Shown here: positions 26,101 through 34,338 of the stretch, piece by piece
Numbering within the stretch: the first letter of the stretch is position 1
Layout: each line of letters starts with the position of its first letter
DNA from: an uncultured Clostridia bacterium
GTDB taxonomy: Bacteria; Bacillota; Clostridia; Christensenellales; Borkfalkiaceae
Assembly: GCA_947631925.1 (NCBI GenBank)
Contig: CANRNE010000007.1
Location: forward strand, 1 to 64,000
Length of the DNA: 64,000 bases
Direction: 5' to 3'
Program-made: the position numbers and the translations under genes
The notes under the pieces: model-generated
Told to the model about the DNA's origin: nothing
Databases searched by the model: none
What the model saw: the letters and a program-made list of their open reading frames with translations, nothing else

Positions 26101-26127
26101 GACAATTTTCCCCCCGACGGCTATAAT
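26099..26127 (+). promoter_or_regulatory. Sigma-A promoter of tyrS
   Basis: TTGACA (26099-26104), 17-bp spacer, TATAAT (26122-26127). The leader is only about 26 bases with a GAGGAG SD, so there is no room for a T-box. Confidence 0.92.
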
Positions 26128-26159
26128 GGATTCAAAAACGTAGCCTTTGAGGAGTTCTT

Positions 26160-27350
26160 ATGAAGAATGTCATGGATACCCTGCGCGCGCGGGATTTTAT
26201 CAAGCAGACGGTGTATGAGGAGGAGCTCTACGACCTCTTGGGGCGGGAGAGTGTGCCCTTCTACATCGGATTCGACCCGACCGCGGACAGCCTGCACGTC
26301 GGGCATTTCATGCAACTTGTCGCCATGCGGCACATGCAGGACGCGGGGCACAAGCCCATCATCCTCATCGGGGGCGGCACGGCGATGGTCGGCGACCCCT
26401 CGGGGAGAACGGACATGCGCGCCATGATGACCAAGGAGACGATTGCCCACCATGTCGAGTGTTTCAAGCGGCAGATGGGGAGATTTCTCCGTTTCGACGG
26501 CGAGAACGCCGCCATCATCGTCAACAACGCCGACTGGCTGCTCTCCCTCAACTATGTGGACTTCCTGCGGGACGTCGGCGTGCATTTCTCGGTCAACCGC
26601 ATGCTCACGGCGGAATGCTTCAAGACGAGAATGGAGCGCGGGCTGTCCTTCCTCGAATTCAACTATATGTTGATGCAGGCATATGACTTCTATGTCCTGC
26701 ACGAACAGTACGGCTGCTCGCTCGAGCTGGGCGGCGACGACCAGTGGAGCAACATCTTGGCGGGCGCCGACCTCATCCGCAGAAAGACGGCAAAACCCGC
26801 CTACGCGATGACCTTCCAGCTCCTCACGACGAGTGAGGGCAAGAAGATGGGCAAGACGCAGAAGGGCGCAATTTGGCTCGACGAAAACAAGACCTCCCCC
26901 TACGACTTTTTCCAGTACTGGAGAAACACCGACGACGCGGACGTGGAGAAGTGCTTCAAGCTCCTCACCTTCCTGCCCCTCGACGAGATTGCAACGCTCT
27001 GCGCCCACCGCGACGAGCGGATGAACGCCGCCAAGGAACGGCTCGCCTACGAGCTCACCAAGACGGTGCACGGCGAGGAGAAGGCAAAGGCGGCTTTGGA
27101 GCAGGCCCGCGGCGCATTCGGCGGGGACGGGGCGATGCCCGAGGTGAAAATTTCCGCGGCGACAACCATTCTCTCGGCCCTCGTGGAGACGGGTCTCTGC
27201 AAATCCAACGGCGAGGCGAGGCGGCTCATCGAACAGGGCGGCGTGACAGTGGACGGCGTGAAGGTGACTGCCTTCGACATGCCGCTTCCCGACGGCGACT
27301 TCCTCCTCTTCAAGGGGAAGAAGGTGCGCGTGCGCGTCGTGCGCTCGTGA
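26160..27350 (+). CDS. tyrS: Tyrosyl-tRNA synthetase
   Basis: A class I aminoacyl-tRNA synthetase charging tRNA-Tyr, 396 aa. The HIGH motif is HVGH at 45-48, the KMSKS loop is KKMGKT (about 229-234) and the Tyr-binding segment is GGDDQWSNI. A C-terminal S4 RNA-binding domain follows (SNGEARRLIEQGGVTVDGVK). The KMSKS variant KMGKT is common in the TyrZ-like branch. Its short leader shows none of the T-box features usual for Firmicute tyrS. The stop overlaps the next gene. Confidence 0.96.
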   Translation: MKNVMDTLRARDFIKQTVYEEELYDLLGRESVPFYIGFDPTADSLHVGHFMQLVAMRHMQDAGHKPIILIGGGTAMVGDPSGRTDMRAMMTKETIAHHVECFKRQMGRFLRFDGENAAIIVNNADWLLSLNYVDFLRDVGVHFSVNRMLTAECFKTRMERGLSFLEFNYMLMQAYDFYVLHEQYGCSLELGGDDQWSNILAGADLIRRKTAKPAYAMTFQLLTTSEGKKMGKTQKGAIWLDENKTSPYDFFQYWRNTDDADVEKCFKLLTFLPLDEIATLCAHRDERMNAAKERLAYELTKTVHGEEKAKAALEQARGAFGGDGAMPEVKISAATTILSALVETGLCKSNGEARRLIEQGGVTVDGVKVTAFDMPLPDGDFLLFKGKKVRVRVVRS

Positions 27351-27982
27351 TGGAATACCTCGGCGTCACAAGGGAATACTGCGCGGAGCGGGTAATCGAA
27401 AAGTCCCGCTTCCTGTCCTATCTCGCCCCCGTACGCGGCGAGGAGGACGCCCAACGCTTTCTTGCCGACGTAAGAAGGCGCCATCCGCTCGCCACCCATG
27501 TGTGCTATGCCTTCATCGCGGACGCTGCGGGGAACTTGATGCGCTTCTCGGACGACGGCGAGCCGCACGGCACGGCGGGGATGCCCATTTTAGGCGTGCT
27601 CAAGGCCCATGCGCTTCGGGAATGCGCCATCGCGGTCGTGCGCTACTTCGGCGGAACAAAACTGGGCGCGGGCGGCTTGGTGCGCGCGTACACCGCCTCG
27701 GCCGCCGACGCCATCGAGGCCGCCGAGATTGTAAAGTTTGAGCCGTGCATCGATTTTCGGGCCGTCTTTTCGTATGCAGACGTCGGCGCGGCGTCGAGAT
27801 GCCTCGAGGAATTGGGGGTGCCCATAACGGGGCGAGACTTCTCCTCGGAAGTCGTCTTCACCTTTACGGCGCCCGTACGGCGCAGGAAGGAAATCGAGGA
27901 AGCCCTCATCTCCGCGCTCCTCGGCCGCGTCAAAACAGAGGCAAAAAACGAGCATCTGAGCCCATTCCCATTGTCCGAATAA
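27350..27982 (+). CDS. YigZ/IMPACT family protein, 210 aa
   Basis: An N-terminal UPF0029/IMPACT domain carries the motifs EKSRFLSYLAPV, DDGEPHGTAGMPIL (about 65-78) and VVRYFGGTKLGAGGLVRAY, and a C-terminal DUF1949-like ferredoxin fold follows. Family members are thought to act in translation-related regulation or RNA/protein binding; the bacterial role is not settled. The start ATG 27350 shares one base with the tyrS stop, so it is translationally coupled to tyrS. Confidence 0.93.
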   Translation: MEYLGVTREYCAERVIEKSRFLSYLAPVRGEEDAQRFLADVRRRHPLATHVCYAFIADAAGNLMRFSDDGEPHGTAGMPILGVLKAHALRECAIAVVRYFGGTKLGAGGLVRAYTASAADAIEAAEIVKFEPCIDFRAVFSYADVGAASRCLEELGVPITGRDFSSEVVFTFTAPVRRRKEIEEALISALLGRVKTEAKNEHLSPFPLSE

Positions 27983-27988
27983 AAAATC

Positions 27989-28016
27989 AAAAAGCGGCAA
28001 AAACAGCCGCTTTTTT
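27989..28016 (+). terminator. Terminator of tyrS-yigZ
   Basis: Stem AAAAAGCGGC/GCCGCTTTTTT with an AAAAACA loop. Confidence 0.9.
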
Positions 28017-28084
28017 CATACATTTTTGCGAAATTTGATTATTTCGATGAATTTCGAAATAATTTTGTCCCGCGCGCCTGCGTA

Positions 28085-28111
28085 ATATTGCCGCCCGAAA
28101 ACACATAGGAT
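28085..28111 (+). promoter_or_regulatory. Sigma-E-like sporulation promoter of yunB
   Basis: ATA (28085-28087), 16-bp spacer, CATAGGAT (28104-28111), matching the mother-cell sigma-E pattern ATA-N16-CATAnnnT. No sigma-A box is present. The GTG start at 28117 lies five bases after the -10, so this mRNA may also be leaderless. Confidence 0.7.
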
Positions 28112-28116
28112 AGGGC

Positions 28117-28797
28117 GTGAAATACCGCTCCCGCCATCCCCGGATAAAAATCCTCGCGGCGCTTCTCCTCGTAGTCGCAGTACTCATTGCACTCGTCGTC
28201 CTCGTGCATGTCAACGTGACGAAGGTCTTGAAGGCGATTGCCGAGGCCAACATGCGCTCGATTACGACGGTCGCCGTCAACGACGCCATCTACTACACCC
28301 TCTCGGACGGCGTGCGCTACGAGGATCTCGTCCATGTCTCCCGCGGGGAGCGGGGGGAAATCTCCTCCATCACTTCGGACCCCTTGCAAATCAACCGCAT
28401 CGCCCGTGACGCCGCCTACATGTCCCAGCAAAACCTGCAGACGATGAGCGAGGAGGGGGTGGACGTCCCCTTGGGCGCCTTCTTCGGCATCGAGGCTTGG
28501 GCGGGCTTCGGGCCTCCCATTCACATGAAGATTATCCCCATCTCCAACGTCTCCTGTTCCTTCGTCTCCCGCTTCGAGAGCGCGGGCATCAACCAGACCA
28601 AGCATTCCATCTACCTCGAAATTGTCGCGGACATCTCCATCATCATGCCCTCGGGAACCAGCAATTTCGCCTCCCTCACCGAAGTTCTCATCTGCGAGAG
28701 CGTCTTAGTCGGCGACGTTCCCGACACCTACCTGCAGGCGGACATTTTCGGAAAGGGGTATTCGCTCGCCCCGCCCGTCAGCCGAGAACCCGCTTGA
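28117..28797 (+). CDS. yunB: Sporulation protein YunB
   Basis: 226 aa with an N-terminal membrane anchor (about 11-33) and an extracytoplasmic domain. The segments NDAIYYTLSDGVRYEDLVHV, GIEAWAGFGPPIHMKIIPIS and INQTKHSIYLEIVADISIIM match the YunB family, which in Bacillus is a mother-cell gene needed for normal sporulation. Start GTG 28117 keeps the membrane anchor; the next ATG would remove it. The 3' end overlaps the convergent murG by 20 bases. Confidence 0.9.
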   Translation: MKYRSRHPRIKILAALLLVVAVLIALVVLVHVNVTKVLKAIAEANMRSITTVAVNDAIYYTLSDGVRYEDLVHVSRGERGEISSITSDPLQINRIARDAAYMSQQNLQTMSEEGVDVPLGAFFGIEAWAGFGPPIHMKIIPISNVSCSFVSRFESAGINQTKHSIYLEIVADISIIMPSGTSNFASLTEVLICESVLVGDVPDTYLQADIFGKGYSLAPPVSREPA

Positions 28798-29797
28798 TTT
28801 CTCCGATAATCTTCTCATTCCCCGCACAGATATTTGCCTCGCGCAGACGATTTTTCAGCCCTTCATCGGAGCAGGCCTTTTCCACTTTTTCGCAAAGGTC
28901 TGCAAGATGCTCCTCGGGCAGGACATACGCGAGCCCTTTTTTCTCGAAATAGGCGGCATTTTCGGCTTGGTCGCCGCGGGAGGCATGGGCGAGGGGAACG
29001 AGCACGGACGGCTTTTGAAGCGCAAGCAGTTCAAACACCGTGTTGCTCCCCGCGCGGGAGAGCACGACGTCGGCCGCGGCATACGCGCTCCCCATGTCCG
29101 TCTCGAATTTTTTGCAGAGATAGTACTCCGTTTGCACCTCTTTTGCGTCCTTTCCCGCGATGTGGAAGACCGTCCAGCCGCGAAGATGTCTTCTCCAAGT
29201 TGAAACCGCCTCGTTGAGCGCACGGCTTCCGCTCCCGCCGCCGAACACGAGAAGCACTTTCGCATCCTCCGAAATCCCGAATTTCTTCCGCGCCCTCGCC
29301 CGATCTGCTGCGAGAATCTCCCTGCGGATGGGGGAGCCCGTAAACACCCCGTTTGCAAATTTTTCCGCCGTCTCGGGGAAAGAAGTGAGGACATGTACGC
29401 ATTTTCGCGCGATGAGCCGCGTGCACAGCCCCGCCGAAAGGTCGCTCTCGTGCGTCAGAACGGGGATATGCAGCTTATTTGCAGCCCACACGGCGGGATA
29501 GCTCGCATAGCCGCCCTTGGAGAAGACGAGGTCGGGCTGTTCGCGAGCGAGAAGGGCAAGCGCCTGCCGCTTGGCGACGTGCAGACGGTAGGGGATGGCG
29601 AAATTTTGCAAAGAGAACCCCCGCACCAGCTTGGGACAGTCCACGCGCAGAAAGGGAAAATCCTTGACGAGAGTCATTTCGATGCCGCCCGTCCCCATAT
29701 AGACGAGCGAATGCGTGTACTTGAGCTCCTGCATGAGGGCGAGGTTGGGGATGACGTGCCCGGCGCTTCCTCCCCCCGTAAACACAATCTTTTTCAT
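28778..29797 (-). CDS. murG: UDP-N-acetylglucosamine:lipid I N-acetylglucosaminyltransferase MurG
   Basis: It makes lipid II on the cytoplasmic face of the membrane, the last intracellular step of peptidoglycan synthesis. A GT-B fold of 339 aa. GGGSAGHVIPNLAL near the N-terminus is the glycine-rich acceptor loop. KGGYASYPAVWAA, HESDLSAG and the donor-site RAGSNTVFELLAL then AHASRGDQAENAAYF are family blocks. ATG 29797 is seven bases after a TATACT box with no SD and a weak -35; an in-frame start at 29860 lies upstream of that box. The gene stands alone rather than in a division-cell-wall cluster, and it contains the YkuR-like short N-terminal form common in Firmicute second copies. Confidence 0.9.
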   Translation of the reverse strand: MKKIVFTGGGSAGHVIPNLALMQELKYTHSLVYMGTGGIEMTLVKDFPFLRVDCPKLVRGFSLQNFAIPYRLHVAKRQALALLAREQPDLVFSKGGYASYPAVWAANKLHIPVLTHESDLSAGLCTRLIARKCVHVLTSFPETAEKFANGVFTGSPIRREILAADRARARKKFGISEDAKVLLVFGGGSGSRALNEAVSTWRRHLRGWTVFHIAGKDAKEVQTEYYLCKKFETDMGSAYAAADVVLSRAGSNTVFELLALQKPSVLVPLAHASRGDQAENAAYFEKKGLAYVLPEEHLADLCEKVEKACSDEGLKNRLREANICAGNEKIIGEIKRVLG

Positions 29798-29873
29798 CTC
29801 AAACAGTATATGTCGGCGGCGAAATTTTATTGAATCCGCCGCAAATTTGCAATATTTCACCGTAAATTGGGGA

Positions 29874-29901
29874 TTGACAAACGCCGAAAGCGTGATATAA
29901 T
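29874..29901 (+). promoter_or_regulatory. Sigma-A promoter of the aldo/keto reductase gene
   Basis: TTGACA (29874-29879), 16-bp spacer, TATAAT (29896-29901). Confidence 0.88.
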
Positions 29902-29931
29902 GATGATAATAAAAAGTTTGCGAGGCGGCAA

Positions 29932-30789
29932 ATGCAGACGTTTTTGTTGAACAGCGGGGAAAAACTCCCCCAAGTCGGCTTCGGAACCTTCAACCTGAAG
30001 GGCGAGGTCTGTGAAACTGCGCTCCTTCGCGCCTTCGAGGTCGGCTATCGGCTCATCGACACGGCGAATGTCTACATGAACGAGCGCGCCGTCGGCAGGG
30101 GAATTGCACGAAGCGGCATCCCCCGCGAGGAGATTTTGGTCACCTCCAAGCTGTGGCCCATCCAGTTTCCCTACAAGAAGGCGACGCGCGCCATCGACGA
30201 AACGCTCTCCCGTCTCGGGCTCGATTATATCGACCTCATGCTCCTCCATAAACCGTACGGTGACGTGAAAGGGGCATACCATGCCCTTGAAGAGGCTGTC
30301 GAAAACGGAAAAGTCCGCATGATTGGCGTCTCCAACTTCATCGAGGAAGATTTGGAAAAACTTCTCCCCGCCTGCACGCACAAACCCGTCCTCGACCAGA
30401 TTGAAATCAGCCCCTGTTTCTATCGGAAATCTCTCTGCGACTACTTAATCAGCCGCAATATATTGCCCCAATCGTGGTGTCCGCTCGGCAGCGGGGACAA
30501 AAAACTTCTTTCCGACCCCGTTGTAGCGGAAGCGGCAAACAATCATCATAAAACGCCCGCGCAAATCGTTCTCCGCTGGCATCTCGAATGCGGGTATCTC
30601 GCCATCCCCGGCACAAAATCGCCCACCCATGTCCGCGAGAACATCGATATTTTCGATTTTTCTCTCACGGATTCCGAGCGGGAAGCGCTCTCAAATCTTC
30701 CCCGCGGGAAGTCCGTCTTCCCGATGAAGCGGGGCATCGAGCGCTACGCCGTCTACTTCCAGCGCATGAATTACAACCGCCAAACGTGA
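29932..30789 (+). CDS. Aldo/keto reductase, 285 aa
   Basis: An NADPH-dependent carbonyl reductase with a TIM-barrel fold. The catalytic tetrad is visible as Asp43 and Tyr48 (LIDTANVY), Lys73 (VTSKLWP) and His106 (LMLLHKP). Substrate-side motif MIGVSNF and cofactor-binding IPGTKSPTHVRENIDIFDF follow. The substrate cannot be deduced. Own promoter, SD GAGGCGG, no operon partner. Confidence 0.92.
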   Translation: MQTFLLNSGEKLPQVGFGTFNLKGEVCETALLRAFEVGYRLIDTANVYMNERAVGRGIARSGIPREEILVTSKLWPIQFPYKKATRAIDETLSRLGLDYIDLMLLHKPYGDVKGAYHALEEAVENGKVRMIGVSNFIEEDLEKLLPACTHKPVLDQIEISPCFYRKSLCDYLISRNILPQSWCPLGSGDKKLLSDPVVAEAANNHHKTPAQIVLRWHLECGYLAIPGTKSPTHVRENIDIFDFSLTDSEREALSNLPRGKSVFPMKRGIERYAVYFQRMNYNRQT

Positions 30790-30837
30790 GTGAAGAAAAA
30801 AATTGTCTTACTTTGGCAAAAATTTTCAAAAAAGGTA

Positions 30838-30866
30838 TTTACAAAATTCATTTTTTGCGTTACAAT
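30838..30866 (+). promoter_or_regulatory. Sigma-A promoter of the GPH transporter gene
   Basis: TTTACA (30838-30843), 17-bp spacer, TACAAT (30861-30866). The roughly 80-base leader holds CATGGG...CCCATG complementary segments (about 30878-30911) around CCCGCGGG and ends in a GGAGG SD. Confidence 0.8.
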
Positions 30867-30949
30867 AGAAGCCGCGCATGGGCGAATCCCCCCGCGGGTG
30901 TTCCCATGGGCGTATGAAACCGTGAAAAAACCATAATCGGAGGTTTGTT

Positions 30950-33010
30950 ATGGAAGAAAAGAAACAAAAAAGGAGCATCTTCGAGACGCCGATTCTCTCG
31001 ACGAAAGTGAAGTCGGCGAATGCGAAGATTTTCCCCGAGGGTGCCTTGGGATACTTCCTCGGACCGACGCTCGCGCTCATCGCGAACTCAGTTCTTGCGA
31101 ATTATCTCAACATGTACATGTCGAATGTGCTTGGCGTCAACTCGTGGTCGGAATTCGGTAAGCAGTTCTTCAACTGGCTTCCCGTCGTTTCCGTCATACT
31201 TGTTATCGCGGGCAACATCCTTGTCGGAAGACTGATGGACCACAGCCGCACGAAAGCAGGCAAAGCAAGACCGCTGCTGCTTCTCGCGATACCGCTCTCC
31301 ATTCTCGCGCTTTTGGTGCTGTTCGTATTCTCACCGTTCCCCGAAACGGATAGCCAAAAGACAATACAGCTCATTCTCCTTGCGCTCGGTTATAATCTTT
31401 GGTTCGCCGTTGCGTATCCCGTATACTATACTTCCCATGCTGCGCTCGTCAACCTCTCGACGAGAAACAGCAAAGACCGTTCCCTGCTTGCGACTATTTC
31501 CAATGCTACGACGCTGGCAGCGGTTGGCCTCTGCACGATGATTCTTCCCTTCTTCCTCAAGTTGCTTTTCGTGTATCAGCTTGACCCGGCTGCCGCTGCG
31601 GCAGTTGCGGCACAGCAACAGGGTGTTGCAGTTCCTGTTTATGATACTGAAAATGTATTGCAATATTTCACCATTGGGGAAAATGGTGCCATCATCTATG
31701 ACCAGCTTGCATCTCATCAGCATTGGAAGATTTTCGTCATCGCCCTCATGGTAACGACAGCGCTCGGTGCAATTTGCGAGTACTTCTTCACCCGTGAACG
31801 CATCACCGAAGAATCCTTCAATACGACGATTGCGGCTGAGGCGAAAAAATCCACGCCAATCGGCCAGCAGGCGAAGATTTGCTTCAAGGATAGATTTTGG
31901 ATTATCATGATTATCTTCTTCTTCCTGTACCAGCTCGGCGGTATGATGAAGAACGTTTCCCAGCTTTATTTCTGTCAGGCAATGTTCAAGGACGCCGCAG
32001 GTAACTATACAACGGCCAACGGCGGCAACTTCTCCGGACAGCTCGCCATCTACGGCGCTATCCCTACGGCCCTCGGCATGGTGATTGCATGGCCGCTTGC
32101 CAATAAGATAGGAAAGGGCAGGGCAATCCTGTTCGGCGCCATCCTCTCCGCAGTCGGCGGCGCCATCGGCTTTATCGCTCCCGACAACTTCATCTGCGTC
32201 GTCGTCTCTTTCATGGTGAAGGCGCTCGGCTCCACGCCCGCGATGTATCTGTCCCTTGCGCTCCTTGCCGACATCCTTGACCATCAGGAAGCACGCTACA
32301 AGGTGCGTACCGACGGCCTCACGATGACCATCTACGGCGCCATCATGGCGGGCATGACGGGCATTGCAACGGGTATCATGAACATTGTCATCACCTCGAC
32401 GGGTTACGATGCTGTCAAAGGTATCATCTCTAACGATTTGATTCGCGTAGCGATGCCTTGGATTTTCATCGGCGGCGAAACCATCTGTTATGCAATCATC
32501 GCCATCATCTTCATCTTCATGGGCGTCGAGAAGTTCTCCAAGCTCGACCACAAGGCCATCGTCCTCGACCAGAAGGCAGAGGCAGAAGCCAAGGGCGAAG
32601 AGTACATCGACCCCGCGACCAAGCTCAAGCTCGAAGAGGAGCAGGCTGAGGCGGACGCCGAGAAGGCGCGCATCGAAGAGCTCAAGGCAAAATGCGAGAA
32701 GAAGGGCCTGAACTTCGAGGAAGAAGAGAAGAAGGTTCAGGAAGCCCGTGCTTTGAAGGCGGAGAAGGCCGCACAGAAGAAGGCCGAAGCCGACGCCAAG
32801 AAGGCGGAGAAGGAACGCCTTGCGCAAGAGAAGTACGACGCACTCTCCGACGAGGAGAAGGCGAACCTCGAGGCCAAGAAGGCGGAGAAGACGAGGAAGC
32901 AGAAGGAGCACGACGAGAAGACGCTCGCCGAGTTCAACAAGCTCCGCGTCGCCGCCGGTCGTCCCGAGCTCGTCCTTGCGGAAGACGGAGAATTCGTCCT
33001 CAACGCATGA
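30950..33010 (+). CDS. GPH-type MFS sugar/cation symporter with long charged C-terminal tail, 686 aa
   Basis: Residues about 30-523 form a 12-helix major facilitator of the glycoside-pentoside-hexuronide type. The LVGRLMDHSRTKAGKARPLLL loop after helix 2 and LADILDHQEARYKVRTDGL are characteristic. A hydrophilic insert rich in Ala/Gln (AAAAVAAQQQGVAVP) lies in the middle. After helix 12 comes a cytoplasmic tail of about 160 residues, dominated by Lys/Glu/Ala and predicted to be helical or coiled-coil, with a single Cys and ending LAEDGEFVLNA. Ordinary family members lack such a tail. The front half uses more AT-ending codons than neighbours, hinting at a different origin. Transported substrate unknown. 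Confidence 0.88.
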   Translation: MEEKKQKRSIFETPILSTKVKSANAKIFPEGALGYFLGPTLALIANSVLANYLNMYMSNVLGVNSWSEFGKQFFNWLPVVSVILVIAGNILVGRLMDHSRTKAGKARPLLLLAIPLSILALLVLFVFSPFPETDSQKTIQLILLALGYNLWFAVAYPVYYTSHAALVNLSTRNSKDRSLLATISNATTLAAVGLCTMILPFFLKLLFVYQLDPAAAAAVAAQQQGVAVPVYDTENVLQYFTIGENGAIIYDQLASHQHWKIFVIALMVTTALGAICEYFFTRERITEESFNTTIAAEAKKSTPIGQQAKICFKDRFWIIMIIFFFLYQLGGMMKNVSQLYFCQAMFKDAAGNYTTANGGNFSGQLAIYGAIPTALGMVIAWPLANKIGKGRAILFGAILSAVGGAIGFIAPDNFICVVVSFMVKALGSTPAMYLSLALLADILDHQEARYKVRTDGLTMTIYGAIMAGMTGIATGIMNIVITSTGYDAVKGIISNDLIRVAMPWIFIGGETICYAIIAIIFIFMGVEKFSKLDHKAIVLDQKAEAEAKGEEYIDPATKLKLEEEQAEADAEKARIEELKAKCEKKGLNFEEEEKKVQEARALKAEKAAQKKAEADAKKAEKERLAQEKYDALSDEEKANLEAKKAEKTRKQKEHDEKTLAEFNKLRVAAGRPELVLAEDGEFVLNA

Positions 33011-33046
33011 CGGTTTCATCAAATCGCTTGAAACAAGCACATCATA

Positions 33047-33081
33047 AAAACTATCGCCCCGCTCTGCGGGGCGATAGTTTT
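33047..33081 (+). terminator. Terminator of the GPH transporter gene
   Basis: A 16-bp stem (33047-33062 with 33066-33081), loop TCT, ending in TTTT. Confidence 0.92.
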
Positions 33082-33156
33082 ATCTCTATTCTGCTTAAGC
33101 CCTCCCCCTGCATGAGACGGCTGACGAGCGAAGCGAGACTGAGGCGAGGATTCTCG

Positions 33157-33515
33157 GCGCCCCCTTGAGGGGGAGCTGTCACGCAGTGACTGAGGGGGTG
33201 TCGTGTGAACAAGCGCCACCCCTTCCGTCGCTCTCTTCGTTCGCGCCACCCACCCCTCAAGGGGTGGGCAAGTGACTTGGCGCCCCCTTGAGGGTCGCAA
33301 ACGCATTTCTCGCGCACAGCACAGTGCGCTGTGCGCGGCGTTTGCGGTGAGTGAGCGCATTTGCCGCGCGAACGATGCCCGAGGGCAGGACTCTACCTGC
33401 CCGAGAAAGCTCCGCCATAGGCAGGTAGGGGGTGCCGCTTCCCAATCCGTCACCCTGAGCCTGTCGAAGGGTATCCTTACAATGCGGATATGCTTCGACT
33501 TACGCTCAGCATGAC
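33157..33515. repeat. Intergenic repeat mosaic 2
   Basis: Modules in order: CGCCCCCTTGAGGGGGAGCT (33160 onward), GCGCCACCCCTTCCGTC (33215 onward), CCCCTCAAGGGGTGGG hairpin, a GCAAACGCATT...CGTTTGC unit with internal CACAGTGCGCTGTG (33296-33390), CTACCTGCCCGAGAAAGCTC, and a complete palindromic element at 33449-33515 (GTCACCCTGAGC ... GCTCAGCATGAC). No gene is visible here. Between 33516 and 33680 I see nothing specific. Confidence 0.85.
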
Positions 33516-33680
33516 GATTCGAGAATGGCCGCCGTTTCTGTTGTCTGACGCGGCTTGCGTTTATGTCCCCGCCGGGATATTTTTTGCGTTTATAGCCCCG
33601 CACGGGCATGAAAAAAGCGCCCTGCCCTTCGGCTTGACGCTCCGTTCCCTTTATGAAACCCGCAAAATCGCATGTTCCCT

Positions 33681-33842
33681 TTACAATTTTACTCCCATCT
33701 TTTCCGCTTCCTCTTCTCTCTTGCAATACGCATCCCATGCCGCTTTAGCGGATTCGGGCGCGTCCTCTCTGACGCCGTTCCATCCGTCGTCGTCCATTGT
33801 TATATAATCAATAAAATCCTTCACATCATCGTAAGCAATCAT
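33681..33842 (-). CDS. Small hypothetical protein, 53 aa
   Basis: ATG 33842 is preceded by AGGAG at ten bases. The product starts MIAYDDVKDFIDYITMDDDG and ends with a charged helix AYCKREEEAEKMGVKL. It is acidic, with the conserved-looking WNG and AWDAYCKREEEA segments, and does not match a family I can name. It follows the 79-aa Cys-rich gene by 85 bases on the same strand. Both are AT-richer than the surroundings and flanked by repeats, like mobile cargo. A TTGACA lies in the gap but lacks a good -10. Confidence 0.65.
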   Translation of the reverse strand: MIAYDDVKDFIDYITMDDDGWNGVREDAPESAKAAWDAYCKREEEAEKMGVKL

Positions 33843-33927
33843 TCAGTTAAATCTCCTCTTTCAGATTTTCCATACTTCCCTTGTCAATTATGAACCTTTT
33901 TCGCCGTTTGATGAAGGGTTGGATTGT

Positions 33928-34167
33928 TTATGATTTTCCAACCCCGTTACGAACTATCTCGTTGAATTTTTCTATAGAAACAAAATACTCGCACTTCACT
34001 TTGTCGTTTACGATTGACTTCGGGATTCCCACATACAATTCGCTGTAGTTCATGCAAAAATTATGATTTTCGGGCTCCTTCCCTTCAATCAAAACATCTT
34101 CCGCACTTTGAAGCATCTCATCAAAGCCAACATGATAAAAGCCGCACTTTTTGCATTGTTTCATCAT
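33928..34167 (-). CDS. Small Cys-rich (possible zinc-ribbon) protein, 79 aa
   Basis: Starts MMKQCKKCGFYHVGF after a GGAGGAG SD. The CxxC at the N-terminus plus Cys residues in ENHNFCMNY and VKCEYF could form a four-Cys metal site. The C-terminal part (FVSIEKFNEIVRNGVGKS) is a short helix. An in-frame extension to 34317 is not supported because the SD sits right before this ATG. No family is recognised. Upstream partner of the 53-aa gene. Confidence 0.65.
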   Translation of the reverse strand: MMKQCKKCGFYHVGFDEMLQSAEDVLIEGKEPENHNFCMNYSELYVGIPKSIVNDKVKCEYFVSIEKFNEIVRNGVGKS

Positions 34168-34305
34168 TGTTTCAGACACTCCTCCAACATTTTTTGTATG
34201 GTATCGGGAAGTTCTTCTCCGAAATGATTTCTTTTTGTGCCGACGATAAATCTCTAAGGCTTTGTCGGCCAAGCGAACGCCGTGAGCGCGCGGAGAAATC
34301 TCGTT

Positions 34306-34336
34306 CCAATCCGTCACCCTGAGCGCAGCCGAAGGG
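34306..34336. repeat. Left half of the palindromic intergenic element
   Basis: CAATCCGTCACCCTGAGC followed by CGAAGG matches the left arm of the elements at 33449 and 36341. Confidence 0.75.
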
Positions 34337-34338
34337 CC

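Noticed and set aside
26128..26159. T-box riboswitch before tyrS
   Set aside because: The leader is only about 26 bases from the predicted +1 to the ATG, far too short for a T-box.
33019..33738. Long open frame across the repeat mosaic on the minus strand
   Set aside because: It is translated repeat DNA. A better-supported small gene with an SD lies at 33681-33842 in another frame.
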